The notes under the pieces are model-generated. The model made no database searches, was not told the DNA's origin, and worked only from the letters and a program-made list of their open reading frames with translations. DNA of 64,000 nt from Pedobacter montanisoli. GTDB taxonomy: Bacteria; Bacteroidota; Bacteroidia; Sphingobacteriales; Sphingobacteriaceae. Location: the NCBI RefSeq assembly GCF_022809115.1, contig NZ_JALGBH010000001.1, positions 124,001-188,000 of the forward strand. The letters are read 5' to 3'. The translations under genes were made by a program, and so were the position numbers. Position 1 is the stretch's first letter; the number at the start of each line of letters is the position of its first letter. Shown piece after piece: positions 53,458 through 61,486 of this stretch.

Positions 53458-55344
53458 CTATCTTTTACCCAAATTACTTTCTAAAAATTTCTCTAAAGCG
53501 GTGTATGCTTTCTGTCTTTCGGCTTCGCGGTTGGGCGAGCTTATGCCATCGTCTCTGTCCATATAAGTAACTGGTACATTGTTCTTTTTCAGCTCTTTTA
53601 TAAACTGTATGGCATCATTAGAATTTACACGTGGATCTTTAGAGTTTAAGGTAATAAAAACCGGAATTTTTAATTTATCTGCATGAAATACAGGCGAAAC
53701 CTGGCGCATATTATCCGCATCTTCAACCGGATTACCTATTACTTCATAATACATCTGCAGGCTAGACTGGTAAAAAGGCGGTATGCTTTTAAGATAGCTG
53801 AACAGATTTAGCACCCCCTTGTTTGCGCCTACACATTTAAACATATCCGGATTTTCTATGGCAGCATTCAGCGCAATATAGCCTCCAAAACCTGTTCCGT
53901 AAATGGCAATGCGTTTAGGGTCGCCAATCTGCTTCTGGATAATCCATTTAACCCCGTCTTCTATATCGTTTTTTATTTTATGTCCCCATTGCTTAAATCC
54001 CGCAGCATAAAATTCTTTTCCGTAGCCTTTTGATCCTCTGTAATTGATCTGCAATACTGCATAGCCTCTGTTGGCTAAAAACTGTACATCTGCATTGTAT
54101 TCCCAAACATCGCGAAGACCGGGGCCATTATGTGGCAAGACCACAACTGGAACCTTTTTGTTTTTACTGTTTTTAGGCAGGGTAAGGTATCCTGAGATCA
54201 TCAGACTATCACGTGTTAAGAAGCTGATCGGTTTGGTTTCACACATATACTCAGAGTCTATGGCCGAGTTGACATCGCTTAGTTTCTTTAAATTATTGGT
54301 ATTGGAGTTATAAAGGAAATAAGATCCCGGGTTACGATCTGTGAAAGATCTTACCACAAAGTTTTGCTCATTCTTGTCGCGGTGAATAATTCTGAACTCA
54401 TTTTTAGGTAACAGACTGCCTATTTTCTTATATAATTCTTCAGATGATTTATTGAGGTAAAAATTGCTTTTTTTCCAGGTTTCATACACTACAAAATCTA
54501 CCATCTTACGGTGCTTTGAATATTGCGCATCAACTACATTAAGACTGTCGTTTGCAAACAGCACATTAATTTCTTTTCCTGTTGAACAATCCAATTCTAT
54601 CAGTGCGTTTTTATCGCGGTTTACATTAGAAATGGCATAAACCACATTAGGTTTACTTTCTGAAAAGGCCACAGGCCAGATCTTGGTCTTAAAGTTATTG
54701 GTTACGATTTTCTTGAAAGGTTCAGCTTCATTATTGCGATACCACAAAGACTCATCAACGCCATCGGTTGATACCGCCATTTTTAACCGGCCTTTTGAAT
54801 CGCTTAACCAATTGGTAAAATTACCAGGGTTTTGAGCCGCCATTTCTATTTTACCATCTCTCACATTAAGCCTGTAAACATCAAAAACTGTAGAATCACG
54901 TTTATTGCTCGAAATAAGAATGAATTTATCATCAATCAGCTGATCATCAATAATTCTCATTCGGGTATTTTCATTAGAAAAAAGCTCTTTCTCCTGTTTT
55001 CCGTTCTTGTTTACAATAAATAAGTTAGATAAAAACCGTTTATCGTTCTTCTCCTTATAATAGATCAGTTCATCATCACTTACCCAATTGTAAAACGTTA
55101 TCTTCTTTTCTTTTAGATGGGTTAATTGTGTGATTTCTCCTGTTTCAAGGTCTTCAACTACAAGGTTCTGTGTATTATCCTGTAGTTTTAGGTAAGAAAG
55201 GAACTTACCATTAGGCGATAAGCGGTAAATTGAGCGGTCCTGGCTCTTAAAAAAATCATTTACGGGTATAACTACATTTTTATCACCCCAGTTACAGGCA
55301 GATAAAACTATTGCAATCCATATCAAAACTATTCCTCTTCTCAT
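53458..55344 (-). CDS. S9-fold lipoprotein lacking catalytic Ser and His (pseudopeptidase)
   Basis: 628 residues. Lipobox LSAC (Cys17), a beta-propeller-like region (about 30-370) and an alpha/beta-hydrolase domain (about 375-620) with PVVVLPHNGPGLRDVWEYN and QFLANRGYAVLQINYRGSKGYGKEFY as in prolyl oligopeptidases. The nucleophile elbow reads GTGFGGY where active enzymes have GxSxGGY, so Gly485 replaces Ser (codon GGT at 53890-53892). The His loop reads DDGISSPNRE instead of DEGHxxxxPENR. Asp in SKDPRV is kept. The enzyme is therefore probably inactive. It heads an operon with a histidine kinase and a response regulator, so it may be a sensory subunit (inference). Confidence 0.85.
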   Translation of the reverse strand: MRRGIVLIWIAIVLSACNWGDKNVVIPVNDFFKSQDRSIYRLSPNGKFLSYLKLQDNTQNLVVEDLETGEITQLTHLKEKKITFYNWVSDDELIYYKEKNDKRFLSNLFIVNKNGKQEKELFSNENTRMRIIDDQLIDDKFILISSNKRDSTVFDVYRLNVRDGKIEMAAQNPGNFTNWLSDSKGRLKMAVSTDGVDESLWYRNNEAEPFKKIVTNNFKTKIWPVAFSESKPNVVYAISNVNRDKNALIELDCSTGKEINVLFANDSLNVVDAQYSKHRKMVDFVVYETWKKSNFYLNKSSEELYKKIGSLLPKNEFRIIHRDKNEQNFVVRSFTDRNPGSYFLYNSNTNNLKKLSDVNSAIDSEYMCETKPISFLTRDSLMISGYLTLPKNSKNKKVPVVVLPHNGPGLRDVWEYNADVQFLANRGYAVLQINYRGSKGYGKEFYAAGFKQWGHKIKNDIEDGVKWIIQKQIGDPKRIAIYGTGFGGYIALNAAIENPDMFKCVGANKGVLNLFSYLKSIPPFYQSSLQMYYEVIGNPVEDADNMRQVSPVFHADKLKIPVFITLNSKDPRVNSNDAIQFIKELKKNNVPVTYMDRDDGISSPNREAERQKAYTALEKFLESNLGKR

Positions 55345-55583
55345 AAGTAGTTATCAAAATACAAAAATAATTATATGCACGAGCGCTTTATGCTATAACC
55401 TAAGATTGTTACATTTTGTAAAGACGCATATATTCAATTGTAGCGATATTTAGGTTGAAAAAAAATACATCATCGTAACATTTAAAATACAGTGTCTTTA
55501 TTAGCCTTTATTTTTACATTATCTCTCTTTTATGAGGCAAAAAAATTAATTTTAAGCAAAGTTTTGGATCTGAAATATCTATT

Positions 55584-57389
55584 GTGAGAATTATATTATC
55601 CTTTTTATTCATTGTTTTATCCTTTAGTTCCTATGCACAGGGTTTTCCTGAAGAAAGCCTAGCTTATCAGTATTACCAGCAGGGCAGCTATGATAAGGCC
55701 GCAGAAATATTTCAAAAACTATTTAATAAGGATAAAAACGAGAATTATTTTGATCTCTATTTTTCATCCCTTGTAAAAGGTAAAAAGCTAAAAGAAGCTG
55801 AAGACCTTACCAAAATGCTGAACAGGCAATACCCCGATAAATTAAACTATCAACTTGCCCTGGGTAAAATTTACCTTGAGCTGGGTAAAAACACAGAAGC
55901 CAACAAAATCTTTCTTAAAGCAATTGAAAACAGTGCCAAAGAAGAATATGCTTATCGTGATCTGGCTAATTTATTTTATAAATATGAAGCTTATGACCTA
56001 GCTATACAGGCTTTTCTACAAGGCAGAAAAATACTTAACAATGATGCGCTTTACATTTATGAACTGATTAACCTTTACAGGTATAAAAAAGACAAGCCTA
56101 TGCTTGTGCAGGAATATGTAAATGCACTTACAGCAGAACCTACTTTATATAACCAGGCACAAACGGTACTGGCCTCTATATTAGAAGACAATGCAGATTA
56201 TATGCTTTTACAGTCTGCCATTTTAAAAAAGCTGCAAAAAGATCCAGGTAATGATATTTTAAATTCGCTCTTAACCTGGCAATTTATACAGCAACGCGAT
56301 TATGAAAGTGCTTTGAGACAGCTTATTGCCCAGGATAGAAGAAACAGTGGTACTGGAATGGCTATTTATAGTGCTGCTAATATCTTTTTAGCAAACAATG
56401 CTTACAATACAGCCACAAAAGCATATGAGTATCTGGTGAGCAAAGGATCACAGAACGAACTGTATTTACCATCACAAATTCAGCTGATTAATGCCCGTTA
56501 TGAAATGGCCATGAATGCCAAACCAGATAGTACGCTACTTAAAAGCTTAGCCGCTCAGTTTAATGATATCATTAATCAGCATGGACTAAACACTAAAACA
56601 CTTTTTGCAGCCAAAAAACTGGCAAACATTGAGGCTTACCATTTAAAGAGTTTCTCAAAAGCCGAAGCCATGCTTGAGCAGGCTTTAAAGATACCTAATT
56701 TACCAGCTTTGGAAACAGCTCAGCTTAAACTTGATCTGGGAGATATCTATCTTCTAAATAAAGAACCCTGGGAAGCCTTGTTGATGTATGAACAAGTATC
56801 AAAAAGTTATGAGAACCAGCCCATAGGCAGTGAAGCTCGTTTTAAATCTGCCCGCCTGTCATTTTTTCAAGGCAACTTTAAGTTTGCCAAATCACAAGCA
56901 GATGTATTAAAAGCATCTACTTCACAGCTAATTGCCAACGATGCCCTGAATTTAAGCCTACTAATTTCTGATAATTTACAAAACAAAAACGACAGCTTGG
57001 CCTTGATCATGTATGCAGATGCAGAACTGCTTTTATTTACCAATCAAACTACCGAGGCGCTTACTAAACTGGACAGTATCCACTCAAAATATCCGGGTAA
57101 TAGCCTAAGCGACGATATTTTGCTTAGCAAAGCTAAAATCTATACAAAGACCACCCAGTACGATCTGGCTGTTAAACAGCTAAACGACATTATCAGCAAT
57201 TACTATGATAGTATCTGGATTGATGATGCTATTTTTATGCTTGCCGATTTATATGAAAAGAAACTGCATCAGAATGAAGAGGCTGCCAAATTATATCAGA
57301 AACTTATTACTGATTTTCCGGGGAGTATGCTCAATTCTGAAGCCCGCAAGCGTTTTAGAAACCTGCGTGGTGATAATGTGATACCGTAA
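55584..57389 (+). CDS. Secreted TPR-repeat protein (601 aa)
   Basis: Signal peptide (1-19, SSYAQ) followed almost entirely by tetratricopeptide repeats (YYQQGSYDKAAEIFQKLF, ALGKIYLELGKNTEANKIFLKAIE, and C-terminal YDLAVKQLNDIISNYYDSIWIDDAIFMLADLYEKK, like the YfgC/BamD-type repeats). Exported, probably a periplasmic scaffold. It starts at GTG (55584), since no ATG fits. Followed by the DUF4286 gene after 15 bp. Confidence 0.87.
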   Translation: MRIILSFLFIVLSFSSYAQGFPEESLAYQYYQQGSYDKAAEIFQKLFNKDKNENYFDLYFSSLVKGKKLKEAEDLTKMLNRQYPDKLNYQLALGKIYLELGKNTEANKIFLKAIENSAKEEYAYRDLANLFYKYEAYDLAIQAFLQGRKILNNDALYIYELINLYRYKKDKPMLVQEYVNALTAEPTLYNQAQTVLASILEDNADYMLLQSAILKKLQKDPGNDILNSLLTWQFIQQRDYESALRQLIAQDRRNSGTGMAIYSAANIFLANNAYNTATKAYEYLVSKGSQNELYLPSQIQLINARYEMAMNAKPDSTLLKSLAAQFNDIINQHGLNTKTLFAAKKLANIEAYHLKSFSKAEAMLEQALKIPNLPALETAQLKLDLGDIYLLNKEPWEALLMYEQVSKSYENQPIGSEARFKSARLSFFQGNFKFAKSQADVLKASTSQLIANDALNLSLLISDNLQNKNDSLALIMYADAELLLFTNQTTEALTKLDSIHSKYPGNSLSDDILLSKAKIYTKTTQYDLAVKQLNDIISNYYDSIWIDDAIFMLADLYEKKLHQNEEAAKLYQKLITDFPGSMLNSEARKRFRNLRGDNVIP

Positions 57390-57404
57390 GCTTATCTTTG
57401 CTCA

Positions 57405-57707
57405 ATGTATTTATATAATATTACTGTTATTGTTGAAACAGATTCCGCCTTTGATTTTCTGCAGTGGGTTAATGCAAATTTTGTTGACAAGATTATGCAA
57501 ACTGAATGCTTTGTTTCAAACCGCTTCTTAAAGATTGTAGACTCTCCTAACGATGGGGTTTCTTATTGTTTACAATTTATTGCCGAAACTTTAGAGAATT
57601 ATTCTGATTTCAAAGAAAATCACGAACAAACGCTTTTAGCTCAGCTTTATACCCAATTTGACCAAAAACTTGTAACCTTTAGTACTTTAATGGAATTTCT
57701 TCCATAA
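57405..57707 (+). CDS. DUF4286 protein (100 aa)
   Basis: Small soluble protein with the DUF4286 pattern: YNITVIVETDSAFDFLQWVN, CFVSNRFLKIVDSPNDGVSYCLQF and LAQLYTQFDQKLVTFSTLMEFL. The ferredoxin-like fold is predicted; function unknown. Probably co-transcribed with the TPR gene before it and rmlC after it (13 bp gap). Confidence 0.87.
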   Translation: MYLYNITVIVETDSAFDFLQWVNANFVDKIMQTECFVSNRFLKIVDSPNDGVSYCLQFIAETLENYSDFKENHEQTLLAQLYTQFDQKLVTFSTLMEFLP

Positions 57708-57720
57708 TCTGCCAGACACC

Positions 57721-58275
57721 ATGACCATATTAGAAACACCTATAAAAGACCTATTAATTTTTGAGCCTAAGGTATGGAAAGACAACAGAGGTTATTTTTA
57801 TGAAAGCTTTAGCACCAAAATTTTTGCCGATGCAGGCATTGATCTAACATTTGTACAAGACAATCAGTCATTCTCACAAAAAGGTACGTTGAGAGGTATG
57901 CATGCACAAAGCCCACCTTTTGCACAAGGAAAATTGGTGCGTGTAATTAAAGGCCGTGTAGTTGATGTAGCTGTAGATATCAGGAAAAACTCACCTACTT
58001 ATGGGCAGCATTTTGCCATTGAGCTGAGTGGCGATAACCACAAGCAATTATGGGTACCTCCAGGCTTTTTACATGGTTTTTTAACCTTGGAAGACGATAC
58101 TATTTTTACTTATAAAGTTACCGGATTTTATAGCAAAGAAAGTGAAATAGGTGTAATGTACAATGATGTTACACTTAATATCAACTGGGCTCAGTATTTA
58201 GACCCTGAGTTATTCTTATTATCTGATAAGGATCTGGTGTTACCTTCTTTCGAGGATTTTAGAAGTCCTTTCTAA
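57721..58275 (+). CDS. rmlC: dTDP-4-dehydrorhamnose 3,5-epimerase
   Basis: 184 residues. Cupin-type epimerase for dTDP-L-rhamnose synthesis. Signature pieces are ESFSTKIFADAGIDLTFVQDNQSFSQKGTLRGMHAQ, VIKGRVVDVAVDIRKNSPTYGQ and WVPPGFLHGFLTLEDD, with the catalytic His in LRGMH and Asp in VAVDIR. It is a single gene here, without rmlA/B/D nearby, so the pathway is completed elsewhere. Confidence 0.94.
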   Translation: MTILETPIKDLLIFEPKVWKDNRGYFYESFSTKIFADAGIDLTFVQDNQSFSQKGTLRGMHAQSPPFAQGKLVRVIKGRVVDVAVDIRKNSPTYGQHFAIELSGDNHKQLWVPPGFLHGFLTLEDDTIFTYKVTGFYSKESEIGVMYNDVTLNINWAQYLDPELFLLSDKDLVLPSFEDFRSPF

Positions 58276-58284
58276 TCGTTATAG

Positions 58285-58417
58285 AAAAGAGCTTGTTTGA
58301 AAAGTGATATCATTGTCATATTGAGTTTATCGAAATATGCTCCTCTCCTCCATCGAGAATAGGCTTCGACGAGCTTAGCCTGACAAGATCATTGCTTCCT
58401 AAACAAGCTCTCCTTTT
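58285..58417. repeat. Nested inverted-repeat element between rmlC and the OmpA-like gene
   Basis: GAGCTTGTTT (58289-58298) and AAACAAGCTC (58401-58410) form the outer arms, extended by AAAA/TTTT. TTGTCATATTGAG and CTTAGCCTGACAA lie inside, in opposite orientation. The arrangement resembles that of 172-295. It could act as a two-way terminator for the convergent genes around it. Confidence 0.6.
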
Positions 58418-58429
58418 AGCTTTTATAAA

Positions 58430-59272
58430 TTATTGTTTGATCAGGTTGTACAATTCATCCAGTTTAGGTGATAATACAATTTCAATTCTTCTGTTTTTGC
58501 TGCGACCTTCTGCTGTGGCATTATCTGCCAAAGGCTGGTACTGACCTTTTCCGGTTGCGGTCATACGTACACTTTCAACCTTTTGTTCGTCTGTTAAGAA
58601 TCTTACAACCGATGTTGCTCTCAATACGCTCAGATCCCAGTTATCTTTGATCTGTCCTAAATTGCTGATTTTTTGTGTATCGGTATGGCCTTCTACTGCA
58701 ATGTTGATATCAGGTTGCTGTTTCAGGACTTTAGCTAATTCTGCCAGTGCTTGTTTTCCTTTCTCATCAATAATGATACTTCCAGAAGGGAAAAGTAATT
58801 TATCGGTTAATGAAACATAAACTTTTCCGTCTTTCATTTCTACCGTAAGTCCACTTTTGGTAAAACCTAGCAGAGCTTCCTGTAGTTTTGCTTTAAGCTG
58901 ATTGGTAGCTTCATCGCGCTTACGCAAAACCTCTTCTACTTCTTTTAAACGCTGTTCGCGTTTAGCCAAATCTCCGGTAAGTTTATTGATTTCTGAAGAA
59001 CTGTTTGTACGCAGCTTACTATAGTTAGCATCTAATTCGGCATATCTGCCTTTTAAATCATTTAGCTCACTATGTAACTTAGCTGTATCTGTACGTAAAC
59101 GACTTATACGTTGCTCAAGTGTTTCATTAGCAGACTGAGCTCCTTTCCAACCCATATTGAGAGAGTCTTGCTGCGCTAATAAGGATTTATATTTTTTGGT
59201 AGAGAGCACCACGCACGAACTTAAGGCAGAAACAATAATAAAGGCGAATAGTAAAAAGTTTAGCTTTCTCAT
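58430..59272 (-). CDS. OmpA/MotB-like peptidoglycan-binding lipoprotein with coiled coil
   Basis: 280 residues. Lipobox LSSC (Cys20), a long coiled coil (about 35-135, NETLEQRISRLRTDTAKLHSELNDLK), and the OmpA-C domain with VSLTDKLLFPSGSIIIDEKG, NIAVEGHTDTQ and WDLSVLRATSVVRFL. The conserved Asp/Arg pair that binds meso-DAP is represented by HTDT and the terminal RRIEI. It anchors the outer membrane to the wall (inference). Confidence 0.92.
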   Translation of the reverse strand: MRKLNFLLFAFIIVSALSSCVVLSTKKYKSLLAQQDSLNMGWKGAQSANETLEQRISRLRTDTAKLHSELNDLKGRYAELDANYSKLRTNSSSEINKLTGDLAKREQRLKEVEEVLRKRDEATNQLKAKLQEALLGFTKSGLTVEMKDGKVYVSLTDKLLFPSGSIIIDEKGKQALAELAKVLKQQPDINIAVEGHTDTQKISNLGQIKDNWDLSVLRATSVVRFLTDEQKVESVRMTATGKGQYQPLADNATAEGRSKNRRIEIVLSPKLDELYNLIKQ

Positions 59273-59303
59273 TAACTTGCTGTTATATGTATTTTATGAA
59301 TAT

Positions 59304-59966
59304 TTATTCTCCAACTGCAGAACGCAAAAATGCAATAAATGGTTGTACCGCACCAAAGGCTTTTTTCAACTTATCTACAATATCATCTTTGTAAAAGTCT
59401 TCTTCTTTAAGTGGGTATATGGCAATAAAACTTTTCAGCTTTAAATACTCTATATGAGGATGCGTAATTTCATAGCCTTTCGGTGCTTTTTTTAGTTTAT
59501 CTTCCTGGCTAAGCGTGAACAGGCTCTTAAATTCTTTGTTAGATATGGCTTCTACAAAAGCATCTCCATTGTAATCTATTTCTTCTCTTACAGATTTGAG
59601 CACACCGGTCTCAGGCATCCAAAAGCCTGATCCGAAAAAGCAATTGCCTGGTTGTAAATGCAGGTAATAACTCGGCGTTTTTGGTCCGTAGTTCTTTACA
59701 TCGAACGCAATGCCATAATTTAATTTGTAGGGGTCTTTATTGGCACTAAACCTAATATCTCTGTAAATACGCATCAGGCATTTTTTAGGGGCCGTATCTG
59801 TGGCAAATTCAGGATCTATTGCAGATAATTCTGCTATTAAAGTGGCTATAAGAGGATATAAATCCTGCTTTGCATTTTCATACCTGAATTTGTTTTCGGC
59901 AAACCATTCGCGGTTATTGTTTTTAGCCAGATCTCTTAAAAAGTCGAAAGTAGCTTTGTTCAGCAT
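59304..59966 (-). CDS. DUF2461 protein (220 aa)
   Basis: Soluble protein with the DUF2461 signature FLRDLAKNNNREWFAENKFRYENAKQDLYPLI, followed by RIYRDIRFSANKDPYKLNYGIAFD and SYYLHLQPGNCFFGSGFWMPE. A widely conserved family of unknown function. Six bp after the DUF983 gene, same strand. Confidence 0.92.
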   Translation of the reverse strand: MLNKATFDFLRDLAKNNNREWFAENKFRYENAKQDLYPLIATLIAELSAIDPEFATDTAPKKCLMRIYRDIRFSANKDPYKLNYGIAFDVKNYGPKTPSYYLHLQPGNCFFGSGFWMPETGVLKSVREEIDYNGDAFVEAISNKEFKSLFTLSQEDKLKKAPKGYEITHPHIEYLKLKSFIAIYPLKEEDFYKDDIVDKLKKAFGAVQPFIAFLRSAVGE

Positions 59967-59972
59967 TTTAGT

Positions 59973-60410
59973 TTAAGCTTTATGTTTTAAATGTTCCACA
60001 TCTAATTCGGGCTTGTATTTTATCTTAGGTGATAGCCAATGTAATAAAATTATTCTCGAATAACGATAATTAAAAGGAGATAAAACAATTGAAACCAGTA
60101 AAATGGAGATTACGTAAGTCCAAAGTGTTTCCCAGGCCAAGTTTCGGTCTAAAAGGTAGTAAGTAACGATACCTGCCCATAACATTTCTGCCATATTCAT
60201 GGCATAGCTTACATACATGGCTGCATAAAAATAACCGGGTTCTATTTCAAAACGTTGGTTACAATGACTACAATATTCGTTGGTTTTTTGCAAAGCAAAG
60301 CCATAAGCCGGACTGCTAAAAACATTTCCCCTGCGACATTGCGGGCATTTACCTTTGATAAAGGCAAGTGATTTGGGGGTTTTTGAAGATGAAAGATCTT
60401 GCATAGCCAA
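59973..60410 (-). CDS. DUF983 membrane protein (145 aa)
   Basis: Starts with a zinc-ribbon-like part (KGKCPQCRRGNVFSSPAYGF and YCSHCNQRFEIEPGYFYAAMYVSY), the mark of DUF983, followed by two hydrophobic helices and a basic tail. Two CxxC pairs can bind metal. Function unknown. Ten bp after the small CxxC protein. Confidence 0.9.
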   Translation of the reverse strand: MAMQDLSSSKTPKSLAFIKGKCPQCRRGNVFSSPAYGFALQKTNEYCSHCNQRFEIEPGYFYAAMYVSYAMNMAEMLWAGIVTYYLLDRNLAWETLWTYVISILLVSIVLSPFNYRYSRIILLHWLSPKIKYKPELDVEHLKHKA

Positions 60411-60419
60411 GCCGATGCG

Positions 60420-60674
60420 TTAAAGCAATGGTTGATTATTTTGCTGCTTTTTCTTGTACTTGAGGAACCACATTACACCTACACCGGCAACCAATAAATA
60501 AGGGATAGCTAAAAGATACAAGATTCCTGAGTTTAAGCCTTTACCTTGTGTATTGCCATTTTTTATGCCTTGTTCGGCATTAATGGTACACATAGAACAT
60601 TGAGCCTTTGCTTGTGGCATAATGCCAAAAGTTATCACAAGAACAAGCAACGTAAAAATGGCTTTTTTAAACAT
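60420..60674 (-). CDS. Small exported CxxC membrane protein (84 aa)
   Basis: Signal peptide (1-24, QAKAQ) followed directly by CSMCTINAEQGIKNGNTQGKG, one membrane helix (about 48-68) and a Lys/Gln tail. The short CxxC after the cleavage site would face the periplasm. Conserved in Bacteroidota (recollection), often beside DUF983-like genes; function unknown. First gene of the DUF983-DUF2461 operon. Confidence 0.75.
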   Translation of the reverse strand: MFKKAIFTLLVLVITFGIMPQAKAQCSMCTINAEQGIKNGNTQGKGLNSGILYLLAIPYLLVAGVGVMWFLKYKKKQQNNQPLL

Positions 60675-60807
60675 GATTGCAAATATACGTATTAACTCAT
60701 TATAGGCACAAAAAATTATGTCATAACGGTGTAGGTATTTAGCTTAAAATTAGTTGCAAATGAAGTATATTTTTTGTTAATTTTAATTAAATCAAATCAT
60801 TACAAAT

Positions 60808-60990
60808 ATGGCTCTTTTAAAAATGAAATCACTTTCCAGAAGTGAAATGAAAAAAATTATGGGTGGAGACGATCAAGTACCTGCATTATGTAAATTATGC
60901 ATAGAAGCACCTCTTCCTTATCATGGCTATTCAGAACCACCTTGTTTAGAATGGCATTGCCCTATAGAAGATCCTGTACCTGAAGAATAA
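60808..60990 (+). CDS. Double-glycine leader peptide, four-Cys core (RiPP/bacteriocin-like)
   Basis: 60 residues. The first 20 (MALLKMKSLSRSEMKKIMGG) form a leader with the LSRxEMKxIxGG motif of Bacteroidota GG-leader peptides, cut after GG by a C39-type peptidase. The predicted 40-residue core has Cys at core positions 8, 11, 26 and 31 (CKLC and CLEWHC), an acidic tail and no other strong motif. The partner at 61096-61284 has the same C-x2-C-x13/14-C-x-x-W-x-C pattern. No maturation or export gene is in the window, so the product may rely on distant machinery. Could be a disulfide or metal-binding peptide. Confidence 0.8.
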   Translation: MALLKMKSLSRSEMKKIMGGDDQVPALCKLCIEAPLPYHGYSEPPCLEWHCPIEDPVPEE

Positions 60991-61058
60991 TCTTTAGCTT
61001 TTATGGATTAAAAGAAATGAATTATACTCACTTTATCTAAAATCCATTTGACTGATCA

Positions 61059-61097
61059 AATAAGCCCTTTCAAATCCTATTGAAGGGCTTATTTTTT
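61059..61097. terminator. Bidirectional terminator between the two peptide genes
   Basis: AATAAGCCCTTTCAA (61059-61073) pairs with TTGAAGGGCTTATT (61080-61093) with one bulged T, followed by T6 on the plus strand and preceded by an A-rich stretch. It lies between the plus-strand peptide gene and the end of the minus-strand one. Confidence 0.9.
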
Positions 61098-61284
61098 AAA
61101 AATCGTCTGCTGGTGTAGCATCATCACTACATTCCCAATTTTCGCACCAACGATAAAAATCTGGGTTAAATCGTGGATCATTAGTACAGATAGGGCATAA
61201 TACTAATTTTTGTTCATCGCCATCAGAACCACCAAAGATTTGTTTCATTTCTTTACGAGAAAGAACCGTTAATTGAGTTTTCAT
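61096..61284 (-). CDS. Double-glycine leader peptide, four-Cys core, convergent paralogue
   Basis: 62 residues starting at MKTQLTVLSRKEMKQIFGG (leader of 19 residues ending GG), followed by a 43-residue acidic core with Cys at core positions 11, 14, 28 and 33 (CPIC and CENWEC). Leader and Cys pattern match the peptide at 60808-60990 although the rest of the core differs. A longer frame to 61350 would put a hydrophobic, non-homologous extension in front of the leader and is rejected. The two genes face each other, about 105 bp apart. Confidence 0.8.
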   Translation of the reverse strand: MKTQLTVLSRKEMKQIFGGSDGDEQKLVLCPICTNDPRFNPDFYRWCENWECSDDATPADDF

Positions 61285-61423
61285 ATAGTTTTTTAGATTG
61301 TTATTGAATTTACAAATTACAATAAACAAAATCAAAAACTCCTTAAACACTGTCTTTTAGAGATTAAGCACCCAGATATACACAGGCATTTAACAAAGGC
61401 AAGCATTAATTCCTTTTTAAGTA

Positions 61424-61450
61424 TAAAAAAAGGAGCTTTAAAAGCCCCTT
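61424..61450 (-). terminator. Terminator after the T9SS cargo gene
   Basis: On the minus strand AAGGGGCTTT/AAAGCTCCTT pairs with one mismatch and is followed by T7. It lies 36 nt after the stop at 61487. Confidence 0.8.
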
Positions 61451-61486
61451 CTTCTTAATTAATCCTAACTGCACTTTATCAATCTA

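Noticed and set aside
53458-55344. Active S9 dipeptidyl peptidase
   Set aside because: Catalytic Ser and His positions hold Gly and Ile, so an active-enzyme call is not supported.
61285-61350. 22-residue N-terminal extension of the second GG-leader peptide
   Set aside because: It would put a hydrophobic, non-homologous stretch before the GG leader; the inner Met gives a leader that matches its partner.
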